DNA of 64,000 nt, from assembly GCA_963815185.1 (NCBI GenBank), contig CAWFGC010000011.1, positions 248,001 to 312,000 of the forward strand, given 5' to 3'. Under the pieces are notes generated by a model, which worked only from the letters and a program-made list of their open reading frames with translations, did no database searches and was not told the DNA's origin. Shown here piece by piece: positions 37,029 to 45,474 of this stretch; the first letter of the stretch is position 1, and each line of letters starts with the position of its first letter. The translations under genes and the position numbers were made by a program. Origin of the DNA: SHZL01 sp963815185 (GTDB lineage Bacteria; Pseudomonadota; Gammaproteobacteria; Xanthomonadales; SZUA-36).

Positions 37029-37804
37029 GATGATTTTCCAGCCGATTCCGGCAGTGCATTGGGCAGTTTGAAATACCCCTGGCGAATTTGCTTGCGCAGC
37101 GAGTCGAACAGGTTGGCGACCTGTTCCTGGTCAGCGGCCGAGTCAAGCAACTGGAAGCTCCAGCCCGATGGTGTGTGAACTGCCCGACCGTATTTCAGGT
37201 CACGGGTTCTGAAATACATCATCGCATTGCCCAGTTTGGCCACATCGACCAGCACGTTCTCCCCGTTCAGCGGTATCGACTGGGTGTAGATCGCATTCTC
37301 TCGTGACAGGCGGATTTCATCCTCGACGAAAACCCACAGGCGGTTGACCGCGCGCTGTGCGCTGATCGCACCACTGCCCATCTGCAGCGCTACGTCATCC
37401 AGCGCGGCGATGCGTTCACCCACCTTGAACGGAAATCCGCTTTTGACTTGTTCCCGGAGCTGTTGAATATGCGAGGTGACGATGGGTATCAGGGTTTCCG
37501 AACTGGATCCGGCCGCGGCTTGCTGTGCGCGCAGATCCTCCATGTCCTTCTCGAGCTGGTGCACGCGCAGTTCCTCGCGATTGCGGGTGGCTTCGAGATC
37601 GGACTGCTGCGCGGCGAGGTAGGCCATACGATTGCGGTGTTCCTCGCGTTTGATGTTGAGTTCGCTCTGCAATTCATCGACCTGTCCGCGCATCTGGATC
37701 AGCCGGTTGGCCAGCGTTTCCAACGGATCATCGGCGGCAGACGCCGGGTCCATCGTAAAGAAGAGAACGGCCATGCAAATGCCGCCGATTAAAGTCTTGG
37801 TCAT
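37025..37804 (-). CDS. DUF3450 periplasmic coiled-coil protein, first gene of the TonB2 operon
   Basis: This 259-residue protein has a signal peptide (cleaved near ASAAD) and a long coiled coil from about 30 to 125 (QVDELQSELNIKREEHRNR). The second half is a globular domain with GERIAALDDVALQM and AVNRLWVFVEDEIRLSREN. The DUF3450 gene precedes ttpC in Vibrio TonB2 clusters, and its presence here completes that set. Function is unknown; the coiled coil may span the periplasm. A Pho box lies upstream, at 37881-37898, so it marks the start of a phosphate-regulated operon. Confidence 0.85.
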   Translation of the reverse strand: MTKTLIGGICMAVLFFTMDPASAADDPLETLANRLIQMRGQVDELQSELNIKREEHRNRMAYLAAQQSDLEATRNREELRVHQLEKDMEDLRAQQAAAGSSSETLIPIVTSHIQQLREQVKSGFPFKVGERIAALDDVALQMGSGAISAQRAVNRLWVFVEDEIRLSRENAIYTQSIPLNGENVLVDVAKLGNAMMYFRTRDLKYGRAVHTPSGWSFQLLDSAADQEQVANLFDSLRKQIRQGYFKLPNALPESAGKSS

Positions 37805-37880
37805 GGAAATATTCCAGTATGCGTGGAAACCATTGATGGCAAGTGATCACAAATCAGTAAAGGAAGTTTAAGAAGCGCAT

Positions 37881-37898
37881 GTGACAGCGGTGTTACAG
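37881..37898 (-). promoter_or_regulatory. Pho box for the DUF3450-TonB2 operon
   Basis: On the minus strand the sequence is ctgtaac, 4 bp (accg), ctgtcac, the PhoB half-site pattern with correct spacing although the spacer is GC-rich. It lies 77 bp upstream of the DUF3450 ATG. It ties the TonB locus to phosphate control. Confidence 0.72.
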
Positions 37899-37911
37899 CT
37901 CGCGCGTGGAT

Positions 37912-37940
37912 TCGTCACCAAACTGTCACGAATCAGTCAT
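37912..37940 (+). promoter_or_regulatory. Triple Pho-box array upstream of the Cpx-like regulator
   Basis: On the plus strand three 7-mers, tcgtcac, ctgtcac and cagtcat, are each separated by 4 bp (caaa, gaat). The 11 bp period is that of PhoB dimers bound in tandem. It is 93 bp upstream of the response regulator ATG and 13 bp from the box for the opposite operon, so one PhoB-bound region could serve both directions. Confidence 0.65.
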
Positions 37941-38032
37941 GTGGCGGAAACAAAAAAATCAATCAATACGACGTATCGCCGCATGTTTGGATAGAATGGT
38001 CCAGGGAGCTTCATAATGGCACGTGGAGAATT

Positions 38033-38725
38033 ATGCATAGCCGGATCCTGATCGCGGACGATGACGTGGAACTCACCGCTTTGTTGCGCGAGTATTTCGA
38101 GAGTGAGGGTTTCGAGATTCGATTGGCTCATGATGGCCGCAGCGCGCTTGATGAGGCCCGCCAGCCGGGCCTCGACCTGGTGGTGCTCGACGTGATGATG
38201 CCGGCCATGAACGGGCTGGATGTGCTCAAGGAATTGCGCAAGGAAAGCCGCTTGCCGGTCATTATGCTGACCGCGCGCGGGGACGACCTTGACCGCATTC
38301 TCGGGCTGGAACTCGGAGCCGACGACTACGTCCCCAAGCCCTGTAACCCGCGGGAATTGATGGCGCGCATCCGGGCTGTTTTGCGGCGGGCCGGCAGCAC
38401 TGTCCAGCAGGGTTTGATCCGCCTCGACGACCTGCAACTCAATCCGGGGAATCGAACGCTGCTGAAGAACGGTGAGGACGTAGAGCTGACCAGCACCGAA
38501 TTCAGTATTCTGCAAACCCTGCTGCAGCACCGCGGTGAGGTGGTCAGTAAGCGTGATTTGTACATCACCGCACTGGGCCGGGAACCGGTCGCTCACGACC
38601 GCAGTGTCGATATGCACGTAAGTAATCTGCGCCGCAAGATTGGTCCGGATGATCGAGGCGAAAACCGGATTGAAACGATACGGGGCATCGGTTACCAATA
38701 CCGCGTCAGTGTGGGGTCAGAGTAA
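38033..38725 (+). CDS. OmpR/PhoB-family response regulator, CpxR-like
   Basis: This is a 230-residue regulator. Receiver: DDD at 9-11, phospho-acceptor Asp53 in VVLDVMMP, and the Lys of DYVPKPCNPREL (about 106). The winged-helix output (about 130-225) has LTSTEFSILQTLLQHRGEVVS and HVSNLRRKIGPD. Overall it resembles CpxR, which controls envelope stress. The last four codons (VGSE) and the stop are supplied by the palindromic element at 38713, so the natural C-terminus may differ. It is divergent from the TonB2 operon and has a Pho-box array upstream. Confidence 0.88.
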   Translation: MHSRILIADDDVELTALLREYFESEGFEIRLAHDGRSALDEARQPGLDLVVLDVMMPAMNGLDVLKELRKESRLPVIMLTARGDDLDRILGLELGADDYVPKPCNPRELMARIRAVLRRAGSTVQQGLIRLDDLQLNPGNRTLLKNGEDVELTSTEFSILQTLLQHRGEVVSKRDLYITALGREPVAHDRSVDMHVSNLRRKIGPDDRGENRIETIRGIGYQYRVSVGSE

Positions 38726-38795
38726 AGTGCCAGAGTCGATTCGGAGGTTCCTGATGGCCAGGCACGCCGTTACTCTGGCACTTTACTCTGACCCC
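38713..38795. repeat. Palindromic REP-like element between the two-component genes
   Basis: Arms of 24 bp are perfectly inverted (ggggtcagagtaaagtgccag plus gagt on the left) around a 35 bp loop. The left arm overlaps the regulator stop codon; the right arm ends 41 bp before the kinase GTG. A matching half-site is at 13961. It looks like a small repeat inserted between genes that are normally adjacent or overlapping. Confidence 0.75.
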
Positions 38796-38836
38796 GTTTT
38801 TCCTGTCCCCGTTTTTTTCCGGGGCTTAAAGCGGCT

Positions 38837-40162
38837 GTGACGAGTCTGTTCTGGAAAATCTTCTTGACGATGTGGCTGAGCATCGTTGGTTTCTCGGCCA
38901 CCATTGGCTGGCTCAATGACAAGCTGGCGCGGGAGCAGTGGGCTGAAGAACCGGCCAATACATTTGCTCGCGGTTTGTACCGTATTGGGCAACGCCTGAA
39001 GGTATCCCTGGCTCAGGGTGGCGCTGCCGCAGCTAAAGAAGAACTGTTTGCGATACCGCGCTATTCGCGCAGTTACATCTACGTGGTCGACAACGCGGAC
39101 AAGGAGATTCTGCAGCGGGACGAGGAACTCGATACGCTCAGAGACCGGCATCGGCGAATGGAAGCGGAAGAAGCCGTCGATGCTGACGGCCACAGTTTCA
39201 CCGTATACCTGGTTGATCGCATTCCACCCACGACCATACTGGCGCCCGGGCCGGAAGGAACTGCCTTGCGTGTCCTGGCCGCGGCATTGATCAGCGCGCT
39301 GGTCAGTTTCTTTCTGGCCCGCTCATTAACCGCGCCGCTGGAAGGCTTGCGCCTTGCAACACGCAAAATTGCAGCCGGTGATCTGGATACCCGGGTTGGG
39401 CAGTCGATCCCGCAGCGCAACGATGAATTCAGTCAACTGGCGACTGATTTCGATTTGATGGCCGAGCGATTGCAGACCATGCAACAGGCCAGCAGGCGCC
39501 TGTTACGGGACGTCAGTCACGAGTTGCGTTCGCCCCTGGCGCGCCTGAGTGTGGCGGTGGAACTTGCACGCAAGAAGGGCGCGGACAATATTCGCACGGA
39601 GCTGGATCGCATCGAACTCGAAGGCGAGCGACTGGAATCCCTGGTCAACGATGTACTCGGTCTGCTGCGTGAGTCGTCCGAGCAGTTGCCAAAGCTGGAC
39701 GAAGACCTTGATTTGACGGAACTGCTCACCGAGCTGGTCGAGGTGGTCAACTACGAAGTTCCGGCAGGCAAACCGGGTATTCTCTGGCAGCCACAGACGC
39801 CGGTCATTTATCTTGGAGACCGCGAACTGTTGTGGCGCACCATGGAAAACCTGCTACGCAATGCCTTGCGCCATACCGACCCGGAGCAGGGGGTGGAACT
39901 TTCCATGTGGACAGATGCACAGGAACGTAAGGTGAACATGCTGGTGAGGGACCATGGAGGCGGGGTCCCCGAGTCGGAATTGACCAATATTTTTCAGCCC
40001 TTCTACCGGGTGCAGGAATCACGTGACCGCTCCAGCGGTGGCCACGGTATCGGTCTCGCCATAGCGGCGGCAGCCGTTGGCCGCCACGGCGGGCAAATCC
40101 AGGCCAGCAATGCACCGGGTGGTGGTTTGAGTGTGCAGGTCAGCTTGCCGGTCGTGATCTGA
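38837..40162 (+). CDS. Sensor histidine kinase, CpxA-like
   Basis: This 441-residue kinase begins at GTG. A first membrane helix (about 8-25) and a second (about 142-162) enclose a periplasmic sensor of roughly 115 residues (YSRSYIYVVDNADKEI). HAMP follows, then the H-box RLLRDVSHELRSPLARL with phospho-His at about 228. The ATPase domain has ENLLRNALRHT (N-box), DHGGGVPE and GGHGIGLAIA (G-boxes). The pair resembles CpxRA. The gene is separated from the regulator by the palindromic element, so its expression could be reduced. The convergent gene is epmA, 21 bp away. Confidence 0.88.
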   Translation: MTSLFWKIFLTMWLSIVGFSATIGWLNDKLAREQWAEEPANTFARGLYRIGQRLKVSLAQGGAAAAKEELFAIPRYSRSYIYVVDNADKEILQRDEELDTLRDRHRRMEAEEAVDADGHSFTVYLVDRIPPTTILAPGPEGTALRVLAAALISALVSFFLARSLTAPLEGLRLATRKIAAGDLDTRVGQSIPQRNDEFSQLATDFDLMAERLQTMQQASRRLLRDVSHELRSPLARLSVAVELARKKGADNIRTELDRIELEGERLESLVNDVLGLLRESSEQLPKLDEDLDLTELLTELVEVVNYEVPAGKPGILWQPQTPVIYLGDRELLWRTMENLLRNALRHTDPEQGVELSMWTDAQERKVNMLVRDHGGGVPESELTNIFQPFYRVQESRDRSSGGHGIGLAIAAAAVGRHGGQIQASNAPGGGLSVQVSLPVVI

Positions 40163-40183
40163 ACACTGCGCGCCGGCGCTGAA

Positions 40184-41149
40184 TCAGGCCCGGTCTTGCG
40201 GAAAAGCCAGCACTGCAGAGATCGCCTCCAGATCCAGCAGACGCATCAGCAGGCGATCCACGCCCAGAGCGACTCCTGAACACTCCGGCAGGCCGTGCTG
40301 CAAGGCATCAATCAATTGGTGATCGATAGCAACGCCTTCCTCTCCACGCAGGCCGCGTGAACGGTTATCGTGCTCGAATCGCTGCAATTGCTCCGTGGCG
40401 TCGCCCAACTCCTGGTAGCCATTGGCCAATTCTGTCTGGCCAAGATACACCTCGAACCGCTCTGCCACGGGTGGGGCGTCCTGACGTACGCGCGCCAGGG
40501 CCGCCTGCTCAGGCGGAAAATCGAATACGACAGTAATGGATTCGGAATCCAGAGCCGGCTGGATGATGTGCGTGAGCATCAAATCCTGCCATTGTTGTTG
40601 ACCCAATGGCCCGGTGTGTATGTTTCGTTCCGCCGCCAGCGCGGCCCATTCCGCTTCATCGGCGAGGTAAGGATCAAGTCCCGTGTGGCGCAGAAACAGA
40701 TCACGATAGCTGATGTTCTCAGCAGGCCAGCCGTCAAATCGTCCGCCAGAGCAGTGGCCTGCCAGTTCGATGACTTCCTTGGCCAGCTCGAGATAGTTCC
40801 TGCCCTTGCGGTACCACTCGAGCAATGTGAACTCCGGATTGTGCCAGAGTCCGGATTCACCGGCGCGGAATACCCGGCCCATTTCATAGATGTCGGGCAG
40901 TCCCGCGGCGAGTAGTCTTTTCATCGGAAATTCGGGAGAGGTGCGCAGATATTTCGGCGGCGCAGCGTCTGATCTCATGCCGGCAATGTTGGGATCGGTA
41001 TTGCCGGCCTGTGACAGAATCGGCGTTTCCACCTCCATTACCTCGCGGGCTGCAAAAAAAGATCGGATATCGGCCAGCAATTGTGCCCTGGCCTCCAGAG
41101 CCAGGCGCGAGGCTGAAGGGCGCCAGCTACCGGCCTTGTTCCTGTCCAT
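40184..41149 (-). CDS. epmA: EpmA: elongation factor P lysine-lysyl transferase
   Basis: This 321-residue protein is the shortened class II lysyl-tRNA synthetase paralogue that adds beta-lysine to a conserved Lys of EF-P. Class II motifs are present: motif 1 near EVETPILSQAGNTDP, motif 2 FRAGESGLWHNPEFTLLEWY and motif 3 SGVALGVDRLLMRLL. It lacks the N-terminal tRNA-binding domain of true LysRS, as expected. The EpmB and EF-P genes are not in the window. It starts 4 bp after ppx and is probably co-transcribed with it. Confidence 0.93.
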   Translation of the reverse strand: MDRNKAGSWRPSASRLALEARAQLLADIRSFFAAREVMEVETPILSQAGNTDPNIAGMRSDAAPPKYLRTSPEFPMKRLLAAGLPDIYEMGRVFRAGESGLWHNPEFTLLEWYRKGRNYLELAKEVIELAGHCSGGRFDGWPAENISYRDLFLRHTGLDPYLADEAEWAALAAERNIHTGPLGQQQWQDLMLTHIIQPALDSESITVVFDFPPEQAALARVRQDAPPVAERFEVYLGQTELANGYQELGDATEQLQRFEHDNRSRGLRGEEGVAIDHQLIDALQHGLPECSGVALGVDRLLMRLLDLEAISAVLAFPQDRA

Positions 41150-41153
41150 CAGC

Positions 41154-42653
41154 TCAATCCTTTGCAGCCAGGATCAGATTCACACCAACAGCCCGCAACT
41201 GCTGTATTTCCTGATTCAGATCCGTCATGGTGAGTGGGTGGGTACGTTGCCATTCAGCCGGCAGAAAGGCCGTAATATCATGATCGGACGCAATCAAACT
41301 GAAGCCGGGGATGGACAGATCATCCCGTGTGCGGCACAAGATGCAGGCGAAGCGCAGGCAAAAGAGGGTAAAGCGCAATGGCACGTGCATCCTGCCGGGC
41401 AAGCTGCGGGCAAAATCCCGCGGGATAGCTCGACGGTGATGACGCACCAGCGCGGCCACAAACAACTGCTCCTGTTGCGTGAAACCCGCCATGTCGGAAT
41501 ATTGCACCAGGTAACCGGAATGTTCCTGGTAATGACTGTGGGAGACGCTGAGTCCCACTTCATGGAGATCAGCGGCCCAGCCGAGCAATTGAAGGTGAAT
41601 GGGTCTTAGAAATGCCGCATTCTGGATTTGCCGGCAGGCATCCAGCGCTGTCCCTCGAACCCGTTCCACTTGCGCCTGGTCTACACCATGACGTGCCTTG
41701 AATGCGCGAATGGTGTTTTCCCGCGGGTCCCGATTCTCCATGCGGCCCAACAAATCGTGCAACACGCCTTCGCGCAAAGCGAAAGGCGAGGTCTTGAGGG
41801 TTTCAAGTGCAAACACGTTGAAGCAGGCGCTGAGCATTGCAAGTCCGCCGGCCAGCACGGGATGCCGTTCCTGCGACAGGCCTGGAAGTTGCACGTCCTC
41901 GATGGTCTTGAAGTTCAGAAGCTTGTCGCGCAAGCGTATGACCACGGCCGCATTGATATCCTTTTCCACCCAGCCCAACTGGCGGCATATCTCGGCGACG
42001 GCAAGCACGGTCCCGGAGGAGCCGATAGCCGTTTGCCAACCGGTTTCAAGGTAACGCGAGCGTAATTCCTGCATGTCGGCCATGACACAGTTCACTGCCT
42101 TGGACCAGCGCTTTTGTGTTAGCCGGCCGTCGGCAAAGAACCTCTTTGTCAGCGAAACACAACCGTATTGCACGCTTTCCATTTGCAGGGGTTCCAGCCC
42201 TTCGCCAATCACGATTTCGGTGCTGCCGCCGCCAATATCGATCACCAGCCTGCGCTGCTCGTGGCCCGACACACCCTGCGAGACGCCCAGATAAATCAGA
42301 CGCGCTTCCTCGCGGCCGCCGATAATGTCGATGCTGCAGGACAAGGCGGTTTCCGCCACCATCAGGAAGGCGTTGGCGTTTTTCAGACGACGGAATGTTT
42401 GCGTTCCGACCGCCCGCATATTGTCGTTTGGGATGCCGCGCAAACGCTGGCCGAATCGCGCCAGGCAGGCCAGGGCGCGTTGCTGGGTGTCCTGATTCAG
42501 GTGGCCTTCGCGGTCCAGGCCGCCGCCCAGGCGAACCATCTCCTTGATGCGGTCGATCACCCGCAGTTCGCCATATTCGCGGCGCGCCACCAGCAGATGA
42601 AAACTGTTGCTGCCGAGGTCAATGGCAGCATAGGTATCCGCCCGCTCAGGCAT
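41154..42653 (-). CDS. ppx: Exopolyphosphatase Ppx/GppA family
   Basis: This 499-residue protein is an ASKHA-fold phosphatase that releases phosphate from polyphosphate (or converts pppGpp). Signature segments are AAIDLGSNSFHLLVAR, LVIDIGGGSTEIVIG and IGSSGTVLAVAEI. A C-terminal HD-like helical domain (about 310-490) with LHEVGLSVSHSHYQEHS is present. Its position between the phosphate porin/pstS genes and epmA supports the polyphosphate role. A weak atgtcat-like half-site lies upstream, but no clear Pho box. Confidence 0.92.
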   Translation of the reverse strand: MPERADTYAAIDLGSNSFHLLVARREYGELRVIDRIKEMVRLGGGLDREGHLNQDTQQRALACLARFGQRLRGIPNDNMRAVGTQTFRRLKNANAFLMVAETALSCSIDIIGGREEARLIYLGVSQGVSGHEQRRLVIDIGGGSTEIVIGEGLEPLQMESVQYGCVSLTKRFFADGRLTQKRWSKAVNCVMADMQELRSRYLETGWQTAIGSSGTVLAVAEICRQLGWVEKDINAAVVIRLRDKLLNFKTIEDVQLPGLSQERHPVLAGGLAMLSACFNVFALETLKTSPFALREGVLHDLLGRMENRDPRENTIRAFKARHGVDQAQVERVRGTALDACRQIQNAAFLRPIHLQLLGWAADLHEVGLSVSHSHYQEHSGYLVQYSDMAGFTQQEQLFVAALVRHHRRAIPRDFARSLPGRMHVPLRFTLFCLRFACILCRTRDDLSIPGFSLIASDHDITAFLPAEWQRTHPLTMTDLNQEIQQLRAVGVNLILAAKD

Positions 42654-42773
42654 TGCCGTACGTCGCCTCGAGGTGAAAGTTTGTCGGTGTGAAACAAGGA
42701 ATCAACATGGCTTCAGTATGACATGAGTATATGCCTGACGAAGCATCGAAGAACGCCTGCCTGCTGAGCTGAA

Positions 42774-42807
42774 CGGCAAGGAGGGCTCACGCGAGCCCTC
42801 CTTGCCG
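42774..42807 (-). terminator. Strong hairpin downstream of the porin gene
   Basis: A 15 bp perfect stem, cggcaaggagggctc, with a 4 nt loop lies 21 bp downstream of the porin stop. It lacks a U-tract on either side, so it may act as an mRNA 3' end stabiliser or a weak terminator. It sits within the porin-ppx gap, which has no gene. Confidence 0.55.
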
Positions 42808-42828
42808 ACGCATAAGCCCTTTCCCTGC

Positions 42829-44103
42829 TTACTTGAACTTGAAATTCAGGTCGAGTTGCAGCCGGTCGAAATCACGCGAATTGCCTGAGGCCAGATCGAT
42901 CTTGTTCAGGAAATAGGTGGCCTGGAAATTCCAATTGTCCTGGAAGGCGTAAATTGCGCCAAAAACGGAACCCTTGGAATCCGTGCCGCCACCGCCAAAA
43001 TCAGAATCCGCCAGCAGGCCCAGCACGGCGTCTGCTTCGAGCTTCTCATAGGCATAGGAAATCTCCCAGGTGCCCCGTGATTTTGCCTTGCCATACTTGA
43101 ACCCTACGGCATAACCTGAATTGTTGTCATCTGCATCCCGGTTGTGGACATAATCGGCAAATACCTTGGTGGGGCGACCGAGCAAGTCGAATCCGAGCTC
43201 AGCAAAGCCCTCGATTTCGTGGTAATCGTAGAGGTAGGTTTTCGTCGCCGGGTCGAAACTGTTGCCAAAGAAGGCGCCGTCGCCAAAAAAAGTCTTTTTG
43301 CCGGCGGTATCGAACTGAAAATAGCCGGCCCCGGCGGTGAGTTTGAGGTGCTCGCCCAAAGGCAGATGCACGCCCGCTTGCAGACCATAAGCGAATTCCT
43401 TTTGCGATTTATTGCTGTCGCTTTCCAGCCAGGTGCCCATGCCGACTGCGAATAGCCTGCCGTCATCGTAGCTCAGCGACGCGCCCTCCGGTCTCCAGTC
43501 GCCGTCCCACAACAATACATTCCCGCCCGGCCGGTACAATTGATTCTTGAATTTACCCCCCACCACACGGGTATTGGTCAGTCCTGACCATTCAAAAAAC
43601 GCCAGGTCCAGGTTGATGGCTTTTGTCGAGCCGCCGCCGCCCAGTGTCTGGTTGGTTGAGACAGGATCGTCACTGCCGCTGGCGAGGCCAAGCCCGACGC
43701 GCATGGTGTCGGATACATCGGCTTCCAGCAGCGCGCGTGCGCGGATTCGGTTGCGGTTGCGATCAGCGCCATTTTCGACGTTGATATCTTCGTAGCGATA
43801 GCGAAAATCCCCCGACCAGCGCATACGCTCCGCCCAGGAACCGCCCTTCATTTTTTCATCGACCTTGCTGGCGACAGCCTGATCGATTTTCTCATCGAGT
43901 ACACGATCTTCCTGCGCGCTCATCGGGGCTTGTGTTGTGGCCCCCTGGCTGGCCTGTCGGGAATGCTCCAGCTCATCGAGCCGCTCCGATAACTGGCGAA
44001 TCTGTTCACGTAAAGCCTGTACCTCTTCATCGCTGACTTCTGCCTGCAAGACCGGGCTGGACACGAGGAGCATCAGTCCGATCAGGGCTATGTAATTTTT
44101 CAT
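42829..44103 (-). CDS. Outer-membrane porin, Pho-box associated
   Basis: This is a 424-residue protein with a signal peptide (to about 21, VLQA), an N-terminal coiled coil (about 24-50, EEVQALREQIRQLSERLDELE) and a beta-barrel of about 16 strands ending LDLNFKFK. This layout, coil then barrel, is that of the putative-porin family. It is not an obvious OprP/OprO by motif. A Pho box upstream (44216-44233) and pstS next to it make phosphate or phosphate-ester uptake likely; that is inference. The last residue is Lys after Phe, slightly unlike the usual terminal Phe. Confidence 0.8.
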   Translation of the reverse strand: MKNYIALIGLMLLVSSPVLQAEVSDEEVQALREQIRQLSERLDELEHSRQASQGATTQAPMSAQEDRVLDEKIDQAVASKVDEKMKGGSWAERMRWSGDFRYRYEDINVENGADRNRNRIRARALLEADVSDTMRVGLGLASGSDDPVSTNQTLGGGGSTKAINLDLAFFEWSGLTNTRVVGGKFKNQLYRPGGNVLLWDGDWRPEGASLSYDDGRLFAVGMGTWLESDSNKSQKEFAYGLQAGVHLPLGEHLKLTAGAGYFQFDTAGKKTFFGDGAFFGNSFDPATKTYLYDYHEIEGFAELGFDLLGRPTKVFADYVHNRDADDNNSGYAVGFKYGKAKSRGTWEISYAYEKLEADAVLGLLADSDFGGGGTDSKGSVFGAIYAFQDNWNFQATYFLNKIDLASGNSRDFDRLQLDLNFKFK

Positions 44104-44215
44104 TTCTCAATCTCCAACAAGGCCGAAATATGCTGTTGACCGTTCATTCCAACGGCCATCAGACGTGTGGTATTTCTCGTTGATTCATGATGCCGTGCCA
44201 GTTTATTGCCGATTT

Positions 44216-44233
44216 GTGACAGTTACGTTACGG
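44216..44233 (-). promoter_or_regulatory. Pho box upstream of the porin
   Basis: On the minus strand it reads ccgtaac, gtaa, ctgtcac, two PhoB half-sites with a 4 bp spacer, 112 bp upstream of the porin ATG. A further ctgtcac half-site lies at 44268-44274 with a poor partner. Confidence 0.65.
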
Positions 44234-44322
44234 AAATGCTACAACTTGAAGCTGCTGCATCAGATTTGTGACAGAGTGCAACAAGCCGGCGAAAATCGCC
44301 TTGCACGCATCATCGTTGAAGG

Positions 44323-44352
44323 CAAAAAAAAGCCCGGCATCAGAAGCCGGGC
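44323..44352 (-). terminator. Rho-independent terminator of pstS
   Basis: The minus strand has gcccggc, loop ttctgat, gccgggc and then a run of eight T. It lies 28 bp after the pstS stop and separates pstS from the porin promoter region. Confidence 0.88.
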
Positions 44353-44380
44353 GATTTGAGCAGATTGAAATACTGCGGGG

Positions 44381-45352
44381 CTAGTTCAGCTTGGTCCTTT
44401 CCCGCGCTGCGACCGGCGCCGGCAAGGGGATGTAGCCGTCTTTCACCACGACGTTTTGACCGATGCTCGAAAGCACCATGTGCAGGAACTGAGAGGTAAT
44501 CGGGACCAGTGGTTTGCCCGGCTCCTTGTTGACATAGATGTAGAGAAAACGCGCCAGTGGATAAGAACCGTTGATCGCGTTTTCGGGGGTGGCCGCGATG
44601 AATGGCTTACCCGGTCCGCTGGCCAACGGCAATGCGCGCACTGAAGAAGTGGTATAACCGATGCCCGAATAACCGATTCCGTTCAAGGATGAACTCACTG
44701 ACTGGACTACGGAAGCCGAACCCGGCTGCTCATTGACCGTGTTCTTATAATCGCCCTTGCACAATGCGTGCTCTTTGAAATAGCCATAGGTGCCGGACAC
44801 GGAATTGCGGCCGTAGAGCTGGATGCTGCGGCCGGCCCAGGAGCCCTCCAATCCGAGCTGCCCCCAGGTGTTCAACTCCGCGGGCGCGCCACAGGTCCGG
44901 GTCGATGAAAAAATCGCGTCTATCTGTTGCAGGTTCAGGCCTTCAAGGGGATTGTCCTTATGCACGAATACAGCCAATGCATCGATGGCAACGGCCACCG
45001 GTGTCGGCTTGTAGCCGTATTTTTTCTCAAAGGCTTCGATTTCATTGTCCTTCATCAACCGGCTCATGGGGCCAAGATTGGATGTGCCTTCGGTCAAGGC
45101 CGGAGGCGCGGTGGAAGAGCCGGCGGCCTGAATCTGTACGTTGACATTGGGATAGAGGCGCTTGAACTCTTCCGCCCATAGTGTCATCAGGTTGGCCAAA
45201 GTGTCCGATCCGACGCTGGACAGGTTGCCTGAAACGCCGCTGACTTTTTCATAGTTGGGCAAGTCGGCATCGACTTCTGCCTGCGAATACAAGGCTGTTG
45301 TAGCGGACATTCCGAGCAGGCCGGAAAGTATGACGGGAAGCGTATTTTTCAT
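44381..45352 (-). CDS. pstS: PstS periplasmic phosphate-binding protein
   Basis: This 323-residue protein has a signal peptide (to about 24, ALYSQA). The start at 45352 has GGAG 8 bp upstream; a longer frame back to 45400 adds 16 non-signal residues. Phosphate-binding features include SSVGSDTLANLM and QAAGSSTAPPALTEG, and the late GRNSVSGTYGYFKE motif. It resembles the longer PstS family of Pseudomonas and Vibrio. It delivers phosphate to PstCAB, encoded 18 kb away on the other strand. A Pho box is upstream. Confidence 0.93.
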   Translation of the reverse strand: MKNTLPVILSGLLGMSATTALYSQAEVDADLPNYEKVSGVSGNLSSVGSDTLANLMTLWAEEFKRLYPNVNVQIQAAGSSTAPPALTEGTSNLGPMSRLMKDNEIEAFEKKYGYKPTPVAVAIDALAVFVHKDNPLEGLNLQQIDAIFSSTRTCGAPAELNTWGQLGLEGSWAGRSIQLYGRNSVSGTYGYFKEHALCKGDYKNTVNEQPGSASVVQSVSSSLNGIGYSGIGYTTSSVRALPLASGPGKPFIAATPENAINGSYPLARFLYIYVNKEPGKPLVPITSQFLHMVLSSIGQNVVVKDGYIPLPAPVAARERTKLN

Positions 45353-45416
45353 TTGCGGGACTCCGTGTAATAAACTGCCGGGTTGCGAGACTTGGCGCAA
45401 ATGTTAATGCTTGAGT

Positions 45417-45434
45417 GTGACAGAAATATGACAG
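45417..45434 (-). promoter_or_regulatory. Pho box upstream of pstS
   Basis: On the minus strand it is ctgtcat, attt, ctgtcac: an essentially consensus PhoB site with an AT-rich spacer. A -10-like taacat is about 10 bp downstream. It is 65 bp from the pstS ATG. Confidence 0.85.
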
Positions 45435-45474
45435 TAGCTGATTAGCCGGCTGGCCTTTACGGCAAAAAGTAACA

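Noticed and set aside
44268..44285. Second Pho box upstream of the porin
   Set aside because: One good half-site (ctgtcac) but the partner 7-mer is poor.
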